Below, piece after piece: positions 1 through 6,439 of a stretch of 7,281 nt of DNA. Position numbers and translations under genes: made by a program. Each line of letters begins with the position of its first letter. Position 1 is the first letter of the stretch. The stretch is from Dyella_B sp035508595 (GTDB lineage: Bacteria; Pseudomonadota; Gammaproteobacteria; Xanthomonadales; Rhodanobacteraceae): positions 1-7,281 of the forward strand of contig DATJMR010000166.1 in NCBI GenBank assembly GCA_035508595.1, read 5' to 3'. Below the pieces are notes generated by a model, which saw only the letters and a list, made by a program, of their open reading frames with translations, was not told the DNA's origin and made no database searches.

Positions 1-555
1 GTAATCCACACCGTGCCGCCGAACTATCCGGGCCACGGCCGCGAGGTGTATCCGGGCTTCTTGCAGCATGCCGGATTCATCGCCATGAATCCGGGTCGCC
101 ACCTCAATTCGCACTGGGATTTCTATCTCAACCTGTTGCGCGGCGACGAGGACGACGCTCAGGCGCACCGCAAGTTCTACGACGAATACAACGCCGTGCT
201 CGATATGCCGGCGGAGTATTACCTCGACACGATCAGCACGGTGTTCCAGCAGTTTCTGCTGCCGCGCGGCGTGTGGGATGTGAACGGCGAGCGCGTGGAT
301 CCTTCGACGATCAAACGCACCAGCCTGCTCACCATCGAAGGCGAACTGGACGACATCTCCGGCATCGGCCAGACGGAAGCGGCGCACGATCTGTGCACGG
401 GGATTCCGCAATCGCGCCGCGCGCATCGCGTGATTCACGGCGCCGGTCATTACGGCATTTTCAGTGGCCGTCGCTGGCGCGAAGTGGTGTACCCGCAAGT
501 GCGCGACTTCATTCGCCGCTCGGATATGGCGCTGGTATCGACCAAGCGCGCTTGA
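1..555 (+). CDS. phaZ: Intracellular polyhydroxyalkanoate depolymerase, C-terminal part (5' end outside window)
   Basis: The frame is open from base 1 and gives 184 residues ending at TGA 553-555; the family is usually about 400 residues, so roughly the last 45% is present. The segment matches the C-terminal domain of intracellular PHB depolymerases (PHB_depo_C): an early PPNYPGHGREVYPGF stretch, then EGELDDISGIGQT (acidic residues at fragment positions about 114-118) and GAGHYGIFSGRRWR with His at about 150. In this alpha/beta-hydrolase family these would supply the catalytic Asp and His; the nucleophile lies upstream, outside the window. The enzyme hydrolyses stored poly(3-hydroxybutyrate) granules in the cytoplasm, releasing carbon and energy. 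The GTG at 13 is an internal Val codon, not the start. The gene is convergent with the threonine aldolase gene 35 bp away. Family assignment is firm; exact polymer preference cannot be read from the fragment. Confidence 0.9.
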   Translation, partial: VIHTVPPNYPGHGREVYPGFLQHAGFIAMNPGRHLNSHWDFYLNLLRGDEDDAQAHRKFYDEYNAVLDMPAEYYLDTISTVFQQFLLPRGVWDVNGERVDPSTIKRTSLLTIEGELDDISGIGQTEAAHDLCTGIPQSRRAHRVIHGAGHYGIFSGRRWREVVYPQVRDFIRRSDMALVSTKRA

Positions 556-565
556 TGCGGTTTTG

Positions 566-588
566 CATTCTCCCTTTCGGGGAGAATG
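566..588. terminator. Hairpin between convergent genes, probable bidirectional terminator
   Basis: A perfect 9-bp stem (CATTCTCCC at 566-574, GGGAGAATG at 580-588) closes a 5-nt loop. It fills the 35-bp gap between the stop codons of the depolymerase and the threonine aldolase. On the plus strand three T residues follow (589-591); on the minus strand no T tract follows. The position between convergent genes and the stem strength support a terminator, but the U tract is weak. Confidence 0.6.
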
Positions 589-590
589 TT

Positions 591-1607
591 TCACCGGATG
601 AAAAACGCCTTGAACGCGGCAACCACGCGTTCGATGCCCGCATCGTCGATATCCAGATGCGTGACCAGGCGCAGTGTCGGCAGGTAGCCGATGCTGATGC
701 GAATCGATGCCGCGCGCAGATGCGCATCCAGTTCGCGCAAGCGATCGGCCGGCACGTCGATGAACACCATATTGGTGTGCTGGCCAAGCAGCCGCACGCC
801 CGGAATATCGCGCAGATTGCCCGCCAGTTGCACGGCGCGCGCGTGATCGTCCGCCAGGCGAGCGACATGGTGATCCAACGCGTGCAGACACGCTGCGGCA
901 AGCAAGCCCGCCTGACGCCAACCGCCGCCGGCAACCTTGCGCCAACGCCGCGCCTTGTCGATCAACGCCGAGGAACCCACCAGCACCGACCCGACCGGCG
1001 CACCGAGTCCTTTCGACAGGCAGACGGAAACGCTGTCGAAATGCCGCGCGATCTCGCGCGCCGACACGCCAGCGCCTATGGCGGCGTTGTAGAGACGCGC
1101 ACCGTCCAGATGCAAAGCAAGCCTACGGTCGCGCGCAAAGGCATGCGCGGCGCTCAGATAATCCATTGGCAGCACACGGCCGTGCCAGGTGTTTTCCAAT
1201 GCCAACAGGCGCGTGCGCGCGAAGTGCGGATCGATCGGCTTGATCGCCGCGGCGACTTTGTCCAACGGCAATGTGCCATCGGCATCGTGGGCGATCGGCT
1301 GCGGCTGAATCGAGCCAAGCACGGCCGCGCCGCCGCCTTCGAATTTGTAGGTATGCGCATCGGCTCCGACGAGATATTCGTCGCCGCGCTCGCAATGCGA
1401 CATCAAGGCAAGCAGGTTCGATTGCGTGCCAGAAGGCACGAACAAGCCCGCTTCAAACCCCAGATCGCCCGCAAGGCGCTGTTGTAGCGCGTTGACGGTG
1501 GGGTCCTCGCCATAGACGTCGTCGCCGACTTCGGCGTCCAGCATCGCCTCGCGCATCGCGCGCGTGGGACGCGTCACCGTATCGCTGCGCAGATCGACCC
1601 AGTCCAT
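591..1607 (-). CDS. ltaE: Low-specificity L-threonine aldolase
   Basis: A PLP-dependent fold-type I enzyme that cleaves L-threonine and L-allo-threonine to glycine and acetaldehyde in the cytoplasm. The 338-residue product matches the E. coli LtaE length (about 333) and shows the family landmarks in order: N-terminal DLRSDTVTRPTRAM, GDDVYGEDPTVNALQ (28-42), SGTQSN (59-64), His85 in ADAHTYKFEGGGAA (equivalent of the active-site His of LtaE), HLDGAR (166-171, PLP-ring Asp168) and SVCLSKGLGAPVGS with the Schiff-base Lys199. The C-terminal RLVTHLDI is also conserved. The frame extends upstream to 1700, but the start at 1607 is chosen because the conserved protein begins with MDWVDLRSDT and GAGG lies 6 bases upstream. 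It lies 74 bp downstream of the PIN-domain gene on the same strand, so it may be read partly from the lpt cluster or from its own promoter; no clear promoter was seen. Confidence 0.95.
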   Translation of the reverse strand: MDWVDLRSDTVTRPTRAMREAMLDAEVGDDVYGEDPTVNALQQRLAGDLGFEAGLFVPSGTQSNLLALMSHCERGDEYLVGADAHTYKFEGGGAAVLGSIQPQPIAHDADGTLPLDKVAAAIKPIDPHFARTRLLALENTWHGRVLPMDYLSAAHAFARDRRLALHLDGARLYNAAIGAGVSAREIARHFDSVSVCLSKGLGAPVGSVLVGSSALIDKARRWRKVAGGGWRQAGLLAAACLHALDHHVARLADDHARAVQLAGNLRDIPGVRLLGQHTNMVFIDVPADRLRELDAHLRAASIRISIGYLPTLRLVTHLDIDDAGIERVVAAFKAFFIR

Positions 1608-1613
1608 GGCATA

Positions 1614-1617
1614 CCTC
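1614..1617 (-). promoter_or_regulatory. Ribosome binding site deciding the ltaE start
   Basis: GAGG on the minus strand lies 6 bases upstream of the ATG at 1607. It supports this start over the upstream in-frame extension to 1700, whose extra 31 residues do not resemble the threonine aldolase family. Confidence 0.6.
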
Positions 1618-1640
1618 GTTGGTTGACGAAACAGTCTTCC

Positions 1641-1671
1641 ACTTTGCCGCTCACGGAGGCCGTCGGCAAGT
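1641..1671. repeat. Imperfect inverted repeat between PIN gene and ltaE
   Basis: ACTTTGCCG (1641-1649) and CGGCAAGT (1664-1671) are complementary apart from one bulged T, enclosing a 14-nt loop. It occupies the middle of the 74-bp gap downstream of the lptF-lptG-PIN cluster. On the minus strand no T run follows, so it is not a standard intrinsic terminator; it could be a weak terminator, a processing hairpin in a longer transcript or an operator. Confidence 0.35.
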
Positions 1672-1681
1672 CGTCTTTGGC

Positions 1682-2137
1682 CTATACGGCGTCCCGCCAT
1701 GACCCGGGAAGCAAAATGGCGAACAAACCCTCGCGCCGGGTGCGACGCGCAAGGCGCAACAGTTCGTCGTCACGCGTAAGCAAGGCTACGGCGCGCGCCT
1801 GCCAAGCCAGTTCCAAGAACTTCTGATCGTCGCGGTCGCGGCAACGGGGCAAGGTGATCCCGCCCTGCCCGCTCATCTCCGCAGCATCCAGACATCGCAC
1901 GTATCGGTCGAACAGTTCGACCGCTTGCGCTTGCCGCCGCGGGCCCAGCTTCAGCTGAGGATACGTGAGCACCGCCCGCCATTCCGCGCGGCAATCTTCG
2001 CGCGTCACCAGCTCGATCTCGCCGCCGCGCGCCGCTGTAAGCAAAGCTTCGCATTGCGGATCGTCGAAGACGAACAGATCCAGGCAAACGTTGGTATCCG
2101 GTACGTAACGCGGCCGCATGCCACGCGCATCACGCAT
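1682..2137 (-). CDS. PIN-domain putative ribonuclease (VapC-like, COG1569-type family)
   Basis: A 151-residue single-domain protein of the PIN nuclease superfamily, which cuts RNA using Mg2+/Mn2+ held by acidic residues. Visible landmarks are VPDTNVCLDLF (Asp14), RAEWRAVLTYPQLKL (Glu52), RDRDDQKFLELA (Asp101/103/104) and ALLTRDDELLRL (Asp123/124). The spacing and the D-x-DD-x-kFLELA pattern resemble proteins annotated as 'putative toxin-antitoxin system toxin component, PIN family'. The ATG at 2137 lies inside the end of lptG (shared ATGCGTGA, 8-bp overlap) and has no visible Shine-Dalgarno sequence, which suggests translational coupling to lptG. A second ATG at 2119 (residue 7, just before RPRYVPDTN) is an alternative start. 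No antitoxin-sized gene lies beside it: upstream is lptG, downstream 74 bp of non-coding DNA and then ltaE. Whether it acts as a toxin or a housekeeping nuclease is unknown. Confidence 0.85.
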   Translation of the reverse strand: MRDARGMRPRYVPDTNVCLDLFVFDDPQCEALLTAARGGEIELVTREDCRAEWRAVLTYPQLKLGPRRQAQAVELFDRYVRCLDAAEMSGQGGITLPRCRDRDDQKFLELAWQARAVALLTRDDELLRLARRTRREGLFAILLPGSWRDAV

Positions 2138-3233
2138 TTTTGCGGAAATAGAACCATGCGATAAAGGCGAGCAGCAAAGCAGGCAACACGTTCGCCGCGA
2201 GCGGCGGAATGCCGTACACCGTGCCGAAACTTACGATGGCCTTCTGCACGAAATACCAGCTGATCGCGATGATCATGCCCATGAAGATGCGCTTACCCAG
2301 GCCACCGGAGCGCAAGGCGCCGAAGGCGAACGGCATGGTACACAACACCAGCACCAGCACGTTGAACGGATACATCACGCGGCCCCAGAACGGGATTTCG
2401 TAAGGGCGCGTGTTCTCGCCGTTCTTCAGCTTGTAATCGATGATGTGCTGCAAATCGCGCATCGCCAGATATTGCGGCAATACCTGCGATTGTTGCAGCA
2501 CCTCCGGATCGAGCTTGGAATCCCAGCGTTCGCTGGGGGACGTGCTGCTATGCACGCCGTTGTCGTCCACCGTGGTGGTGCGCACATGATCGAGCACCCA
2601 CTGTTTGCCGATCTGTTCGGCTGTGCTGGCCTGATCGAAACGCGTCAATTGCCGGCCATCGGGCGACAGGGTGAACACCCGTACATCCATCAGTTGCACG
2701 TGGGCGCCATCGCTCGTATTGCGCACATCACTGTGCATGGCGTTAATGATGCGATCGCCGTCGCGCGCCCACAGGCCGCTATTGGTAAGCCCAAGATTGC
2801 CGCCGGAACGCAAGCGCAATTGCAGCGCCTGCGCCTGCTGATCGCCCCACGGACCGACGGTTTCGCCCATGATGACCACGGCCGACGCGAGCACGGCAAT
2901 GACGCCCACGGTAGATACGGCGATACGCAGGCGCGACATGCCCGCCGCGCGAAGTGCAGTCAGCTCGCCGGTAGAGGCCAAACCGCCCAGCCCCAATAGA
3001 CCGCCGATCAGCGCGGCAAAGCTGAACATCTCGTACATGCGGCGCGGAACGGTCACCACGACGTAGAAGATGGCATTGCTGAGCGTGTACCCATTACGGC
3101 CGATGAAACCGAGCTGGCGCACGAACTGGATCATGGCATCCAATCCCACCAGCACCAGCCACACCAACAACAACGAGCCGAAGACGGTAACGGCGATCAG
3201 CCAATCCACGCGTTTGATGCGCAAGCTCGCCAT
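2130..3233 (-). CDS. lptG: LPS export ABC transporter permease LptG
   Basis: One of the two inner-membrane subunits of LptB2FG, which extracts lipopolysaccharide from the outer leaflet of the inner membrane and passes it to the LptC-LptA bridge. The 367-residue protein (E. coli LptG is about 360) has the YjgP/YjgQ layout: membrane helices at about 11-32, 54-84 and 104-124, a periplasmic beta-jellyroll region at about 125-285, then helices at about 287-305, 314-334 and 343-363. The cytoplasmic segment STGELTALRAAGMSRLRI (87-104) between helices 2 and 3 is the coupling helix that contacts the LptB ATPase. The frame runs upstream to 3371, but the start at 3233 is chosen because the 46 extra residues overlap lptF and lack family character. 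The ATG overlaps the lptF stop (TAATG) and is preceded by a G-rich AAGGCGGGGG stretch. It follows lptF in the same transcript. Confidence 0.95.
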   Translation of the reverse strand: MASLRIKRVDWLIAVTVFGSLLLVWLVLVGLDAMIQFVRQLGFIGRNGYTLSNAIFYVVVTVPRRMYEMFSFAALIGGLLGLGGLASTGELTALRAAGMSRLRIAVSTVGVIAVLASAVVIMGETVGPWGDQQAQALQLRLRSGGNLGLTNSGLWARDGDRIINAMHSDVRNTSDGAHVQLMDVRVFTLSPDGRQLTRFDQASTAEQIGKQWVLDHVRTTTVDDNGVHSSTSPSERWDSKLDPEVLQQSQVLPQYLAMRDLQHIIDYKLKNGENTRPYEIPFWGRVMYPFNVLVLVLCTMPFAFGALRSGGLGKRIFMGMIIAISWYFVQKAIVSFGTVYGIPPLAANVLPALLLAFIAWFYFRKNA

Positions 3234-4336
3234 TAAGCCCCCGCCTTGCGCGGTTTGCGCGCGGCATATTGATTGTGGAAAAACCACGCCGCGACCAAAA
3301 GCAGTCCAATGCTGAGCACCCACATAGGCGTGGCGTGATGCCAATTTCCTTTGGCGATCTTGCCGCGGCACAGGCCCAGCAGGTTGTTGTAAAGGAAAAA
3401 GCCGAGCACGGCGATCAGCATACGTCCGTAACGTGGTTCGCGCGGCGTTTGCTTCGAAAGCGGCATGGCGAGCGTGAGCAGCGCCAACGTCATCAGCGGC
3501 AACACGGTACGCCAGGCGAATTCGGCCCGCGCATCGGGAGTGACGTTGTGCAGCAGATCGATCATGTCGAGGTTGTGGATCGGATCTTCTTCGTCGTCCG
3601 ATTGAATCGACGACAACGCATTGTCGTTGCGCTCGTACTGCATGCGGCGCCAGTTGTTGGCGCCCAGCGGAATTTCGTATTGCCAGCCGTCCTGCAACGC
3701 CAGATAGCGATTGCTGTTGTCGCTGTTGGAATACAGATGTCCGTGCTGGCCGGTAGCCATCTTCATGACCAGGCTGCCGTCCTTGTTCGTTCGCTGGGCG
3801 GCGATGAACGTGCGGCCCAGCTTTTGTCCGTCGCGGCTAAGCGTATCCACCAGGATGATGCCGCCTTTGCCCGGCAGATCGGTAAAACGCCCCGCGTCGA
3901 GGCCCGCGGCGATGATCGAGCGGTTCGCCGCCTGCACCAGGCTGTCGGACGTGCGCGAGGCCAACGGCCCCAGCCACATGGCCACCACGCAAACCAGCGT
4001 CACCATCACGGCCGCGATGATCGCCATCGGCCGCAGCAAGCCAGCCATGCCCATGCCCGATGACGAGAGCACATGCATTTCGCTTTCGCGATACATGCGG
4101 CCGATGGACTGCAGCACGCCCAGAAAACCCGCCAGCGGCAGCATGGTGGACAAGGTGTCCACCATATTCAGCCCCAGCACCTGGAACATGATGCTGGCCG
4201 GAAAGCTGCCCTTGGCCACCTGCTCGAGCACGTGCGCGAAGGTGGTGCCAGCCATGATCACCAGCAGCACAATCACTGTGGCGCCAATGGTTTGGCCCAG
4301 TTCACGCAGAAAATACCGGTCTAGGATGCTCAGCAT
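3233..4336 (-). CDS. lptF: LPS export ABC transporter permease LptF
   Basis: Partner of LptG in the LptB2FG lipopolysaccharide extractor. The 367-residue protein has helices at about 15-36, 50-80 and 101-124, a periplasmic domain at about 125-275 (including a polar acidic stretch SIQSDDEEDPIHNLD at 243-257), and helices at about 277-293, 305-322 and 336-354. YRESEMHVLSSSGMGM (82-97) after helix 2 is the conserved coupling segment for LptB, and RAEFAWRTVLPLMTLALL (270-287) at the start of helix 4 is typical of LptF. The basic tail KPRKAGA ends in the cytoplasm. The start at 4336 gives MLSILDRYFLREL, the usual LptF opening; no good Shine-Dalgarno sequence is visible before it. The gene is divergent from pepA, a common gammaproteobacterial arrangement, and first in the lptF-lptG-PIN cluster. 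Confidence 0.95.
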   Translation of the reverse strand: MLSILDRYFLRELGQTIGATVIVLLVIMAGTTFAHVLEQVAKGSFPASIMFQVLGLNMVDTLSTMLPLAGFLGVLQSIGRMYRESEMHVLSSSGMGMAGLLRPMAIIAAVMVTLVCVVAMWLGPLASRTSDSLVQAANRSIIAAGLDAGRFTDLPGKGGIILVDTLSRDGQKLGRTFIAAQRTNKDGSLVMKMATGQHGHLYSNSDNSNRYLALQDGWQYEIPLGANNWRRMQYERNDNALSSIQSDDEEDPIHNLDMIDLLHNVTPDARAEFAWRTVLPLMTLALLTLAMPLSKQTPREPRYGRMLIAVLGFFLYNNLLGLCRGKIAKGNWHHATPMWVLSIGLLLVAAWFFHNQYAARKPRKAGA

Positions 4337-4431
4337 GCGATAGAATTTGGGGTTCCATGCCTCCCGTCCGGAGAGGCAAACCCTTAGTGTAGCCGGTTGG
4401 TGAAGGCCGGTCTTCCCGCAGGAACTTGATG
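4337..4431. promoter_or_regulatory. Divergent lptF / pepA promoter region
   Basis: Both genes start outward from this 95-bp gap, so it should hold both promoters. For lptF the best -10 candidate is TACACT on the minus strand (4391-4386), about 50 bases before the ATG; no good -35 element lies at the expected distance. For pepA, TAGAAT at 4341-4346 matches a -10 consensus at five of six positions, again without a convincing -35; it would give a leader of about 80 nt. The gap also holds a short stem, TGCCTC (4358-4363) and GAGGCA (4373-4378), with a 9-nt loop, which would lie in one or both leaders. The region is inferred from gene order; the individual boxes are tentative. Confidence 0.5.
4420..4423 (+). 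promoter_or_regulatory. Ribosome binding site of pepA
   Basis: AGGA lies 5 bases before the ATG at 4429 and 8 bases before the ATG at 4432. Either ATG is compatible; the in-frame TTG at 4426 is too close to be used. Confidence 0.6.
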
Positions 4432-5919
4432 ATGACGCTTCAATTCAGCCTTGCCTCTGTCGCCCCCGAATCTGCCGACACCCCTTGTGTAGTAGTCGGC
4501 GTCTATGAGAATGGCCTGCTTACCAGCGCCGCCGCTCGCGTGGACAGCGCCGCCGCCGGCGCGATCAAGCGTCAGGTGGAAAGCGGCGACATCACCGGCA
4601 AGGCTGGCTCTACCAACGTCTTGTTTGCGCCCGAAGGCGTGCAGGCCAAGCGCGTGCTGGTGGTGGGCCTGGGTTCGCAAAAAACCTTCGACGCCGCGCG
4701 CTTCCAGAAAGTAAACCTGGAAGCAGCACGCGCGCTGACGCGGCTGCCGATCGAGAGCGCCGTCTCTTTCCTTGCTGACGTGGAAGTGCCCGGCCGCGAT
4801 AGCGCCTGGCGTCTACGCACGGCGGTCCTGGCGACGGACCACGCTGCGTATCGCTACACCGCTACCTTCAAACCGCGCGAAAAGAGCACTCAGCCGGAAC
4901 TGACCCGCATCACCTTCGCGGGCGACGAACCGGCACGCGCAGGTCTGGACCAAGCCAGCGCCATCGCCGAAGGCGTGCGCTTCGCACGCGAACTGGCCAA
5001 CTTGCCGCCGAACATCTGCAATCCGGCCTATATCGCCGATCAGGCCGCGATGTTCGCGGAAAGCCACGAGCTGGTGAACTGCAGCGTTCTGGATCACGAA
5101 GAAATGGAACAGCTCGGCTTCGGTTCGCTACTCGCCGTCGGCCGCGGATCGGCCAATCATCCGAAATTGATCGTGCTCGAATACACAGGCGGCGCGGCGG
5201 ACGAAAAACCCTACGCCCTCGTGGGCAAGGGCATCACCTTCGATACCGGCGGCATCAGCCTCAAGCCCGGTCCGGGCATGGAAGAAATGAAGTTCGACAT
5301 GGGCGGCGCGGCCGGCGTACTCGGCGCCTTCGTGTCGGCGGTGAAGATGGGTTTGAAGATCAACCTCGTCTGCGTGGTGCCTGCCGTGGAAAACATGCCC
5401 GACGGCGACAGCTACCGTCCGAGCGACGTGCTTACCAGCTTGTCCGGCATCACCATCGAGGTGCTCAATACCGATGCCGAAGGCCGCTTGATTCTGTGCG
5501 ATGCGCTCACCTACACCGCACAAACGTTCAAACCCAAAGCGATGATCGACGCCGCCACGCTCACTGGTGCGTGCGTGATCGCGCTGGGCAAGCACGCCAG
5601 CGGCCTGATGAGCAAGCACGACGACCTTGCCGCGGAGTTGCTGAGTGCCGGCGAAGCCACGCTCGATCGCGCGTGGCGCCTGCCGCTGTGGGACGACTAC
5701 CAAGTCCAGCTCGATTCCGGCTTCGCCGACGTCGCCAATATCGGCGGCAAGAATGCCGGCGCCATTACCGCCGGCTGCTTCCTGTCGCGCTTCACGGAGG
5801 GTCAGCGCTGGGCGCATCTGGATATCGCAGGCACGGCGTGGGATGAAGGGCGCAAGGGCCTGGCCACCGGTCGTCCGGTACCGCTGCTGGCTCAATGGCT
5901 CATCGATCGCGCCGGCTGA
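4432..5919 (+). CDS. pepA: Leucyl aminopeptidase (cytosol aminopeptidase, M17 family)
   Basis: A cytoplasmic hexameric aminopeptidase with two metal ions that removes N-terminal residues from peptides; in E. coli PepA also binds DNA in carAB regulation and Xer recombination at cer/psi, which cannot be inferred here. The 495-residue product has an N-terminal macro-like domain (about 1-165) and the catalytic M17 domain (about 170-495). All catalytic residues are visible at a constant offset of 4 from E. coli: Lys266 and Asp271 in VGKGITFDTGG, Lys278, Asp289 in MKFDMGGAA, and Asp348, Glu350 and Arg352 in the NTDAEGR signature. FADVANIGG and AGAITAGCFLSRF (443-455) are also conserved. Two tandem ATG codons (4429, 4432) follow an in-frame TTG; 4432 is chosen because it gives MTLQFSL, close to xanthomonad homologues, but 4429 is equally possible. 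It is divergent from lptF and 55 bp upstream of holC, with which it is probably co-transcribed. Confidence 0.95.
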   Translation: MTLQFSLASVAPESADTPCVVVGVYENGLLTSAAARVDSAAAGAIKRQVESGDITGKAGSTNVLFAPEGVQAKRVLVVGLGSQKTFDAARFQKVNLEAARALTRLPIESAVSFLADVEVPGRDSAWRLRTAVLATDHAAYRYTATFKPREKSTQPELTRITFAGDEPARAGLDQASAIAEGVRFARELANLPPNICNPAYIADQAAMFAESHELVNCSVLDHEEMEQLGFGSLLAVGRGSANHPKLIVLEYTGGAADEKPYALVGKGITFDTGGISLKPGPGMEEMKFDMGGAAGVLGAFVSAVKMGLKINLVCVVPAVENMPDGDSYRPSDVLTSLSGITIEVLNTDAEGRLILCDALTYTAQTFKPKAMIDAATLTGACVIALGKHASGLMSKHDDLAAELLSAGEATLDRAWRLPLWDDYQVQLDSGFADVANIGGKNAGAITAGCFLSRFTEGQRWAHLDIAGTAWDEGRKGLATGRPVPLLAQWLIDRAG

Positions 5920-5925
5920 TGCCTT

Positions 5926-5956
5926 GCGGGAACAGACCGTACGTTCTTGTTCCCGC
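5926..5956. repeat. Inverted repeat / hairpin between pepA and holC
   Basis: GCGGGAACA (5926-5934) and TGTTCCCGC (5948-5956) form a perfect 9-bp stem with a 13-nt loop that contains the palindrome CGTACG (5938-5943). It begins 6 bases after the pepA stop and ends 18 bases before the holC ATG. No T tract follows on the plus strand, so it is not a typical terminator; it may protect the pepA message end, attenuate holC or be an operator. Confidence 0.5.
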
Positions 5957-5974
5957 CCATAGACGCTAATCCTC

Positions 5975-6397
5975 ATGCCTCGCGCCGACTTCTATCTCAT
6001 CACCAAACCGCGCTTCAACGAGCAGCCATTGCTGCTGGTTTGCGAATTGGCGCGCAAGGCATTTGCCGCTCAGCAGCGCACGCTTATCCTCGCTCGTGAT
6101 TTTGAGCAAGCCGAAACGCTGGACGAATTGCTGTGGTCGTTCGATGAAGATGCCTATATTCCGCATCAACTCGCCGGCGACGATGATGACGAACACACGG
6201 CCGTGCTGATCGTGCCGCCCGGCATAGACACGCTTGCACGCCCACTTACCATCAATCTGCGCGAGCAATGTCCGCAAAGCCACAGCGAACGTATCCTGGA
6301 AGTTGTGGCCGCAAATCCAGAGGAACGGGAAGGCTCGCGAACACGATGGCGTGAATATCAGCGACTGGGATTTGAAATAAACAAGTTCGACATGTGA
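5975..6397 (+). CDS. holC: DNA polymerase III, chi subunit
   Basis: Accessory subunit of the replicative clamp loader: chi binds the C-terminal tail of single-stranded-DNA-binding protein and, through psi (HolD), links it to the DnaX complex. The 140-residue product is close to the E. coli length (147). It opens with the characteristic MPRADFYLI and shows LLVCELARKAFAAQQRTLIL (20-39), the LLWSFDEDAYIPHQLAG block (52-68, conserved IPH at 62-64), RPLTINL (89-95) and the C-terminal SRTRWREYQRLGFEINKFDM (121-140). The acidic DDDDEH stretch at 69-74 replaces a less charged loop in many homologues. No clear Shine-Dalgarno sequence precedes the ATG, so expression may depend on coupling or read-through from pepA. 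Holder of the usual pepA-holC order, but valS is not the next gene: a gene on the opposite strand follows 42 bp later. Confidence 0.93.
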   Translation: MPRADFYLITKPRFNEQPLLLVCELARKAFAAQQRTLILARDFEQAETLDELLWSFDEDAYIPHQLAGDDDDEHTAVLIVPPGIDTLARPLTINLREQCPQSHSERILEVVAANPEEREGSRTRWREYQRLGFEINKFDM

Positions 6398-6400
6398 AAC

Positions 6401-6426
6401 CCTGGCCAACGTTACAGTCGGCCAGG
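6401..6426. terminator. Hairpin between holC and the metalloprotease gene, possible terminator
   Basis: CCTGGCC (6401-6407) and GGCCAGG (6420-6426) form a perfect 7-bp GC-rich stem with a 12-nt loop in the 42-bp gap between two convergent stop codons. On the minus strand it is followed by GTTTCA, on the plus strand by AAGACG, so a terminator for the minus-strand gene is somewhat better supported. Both U tracts are weak. Confidence 0.45.
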
Positions 6427-6439
6427 AAGACGCTCCGTG

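Noticed and set aside
273..1487. Long plus-strand open frame (404 codons) opposite ltaE
   Set aside because: It runs antisense to a clearly recognised threonine aldolase, is rich in Arg/His/Gln/Ala, and shows no domain. It is a by-product of high-GC codon bias.
1608..1700. N-terminal extension of ltaE by 31 residues
   Set aside because: The extension has no family similarity, while the ATG at 1607 has a suitable GAGG upstream and gives the conserved start.
1608..2160. Classical toxin-antitoxin pair around the PIN gene
   Set aside because: No antitoxin-sized frame with DNA-binding character flanks it; the neighbours are lptG and ltaE.
2118..2999. Plus-strand open frame of 293 codons opposite lptG
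   Set aside because: Antisense to lptG with His/Arg/Gln-rich composition and no membrane or catalytic pattern.
3234..3371. N-terminal extension of lptG by 46 residues
   Set aside because: It would overlap lptF by 138 bp and is not LptG-like; the TAATG junction at 3231-3235 is the normal coupled start.
3269..4063. Plus-strand open frame of 264 codons opposite lptF
   Set aside because: Same antisense artefact; the minus-strand frame has all LptF features.
5128..5976. Minus-strand open frame of 282 codons opposite pepA
   Set aside because: Antisense to the catalytic domain of PepA, whose metal-binding motifs are intact on the plus strand.
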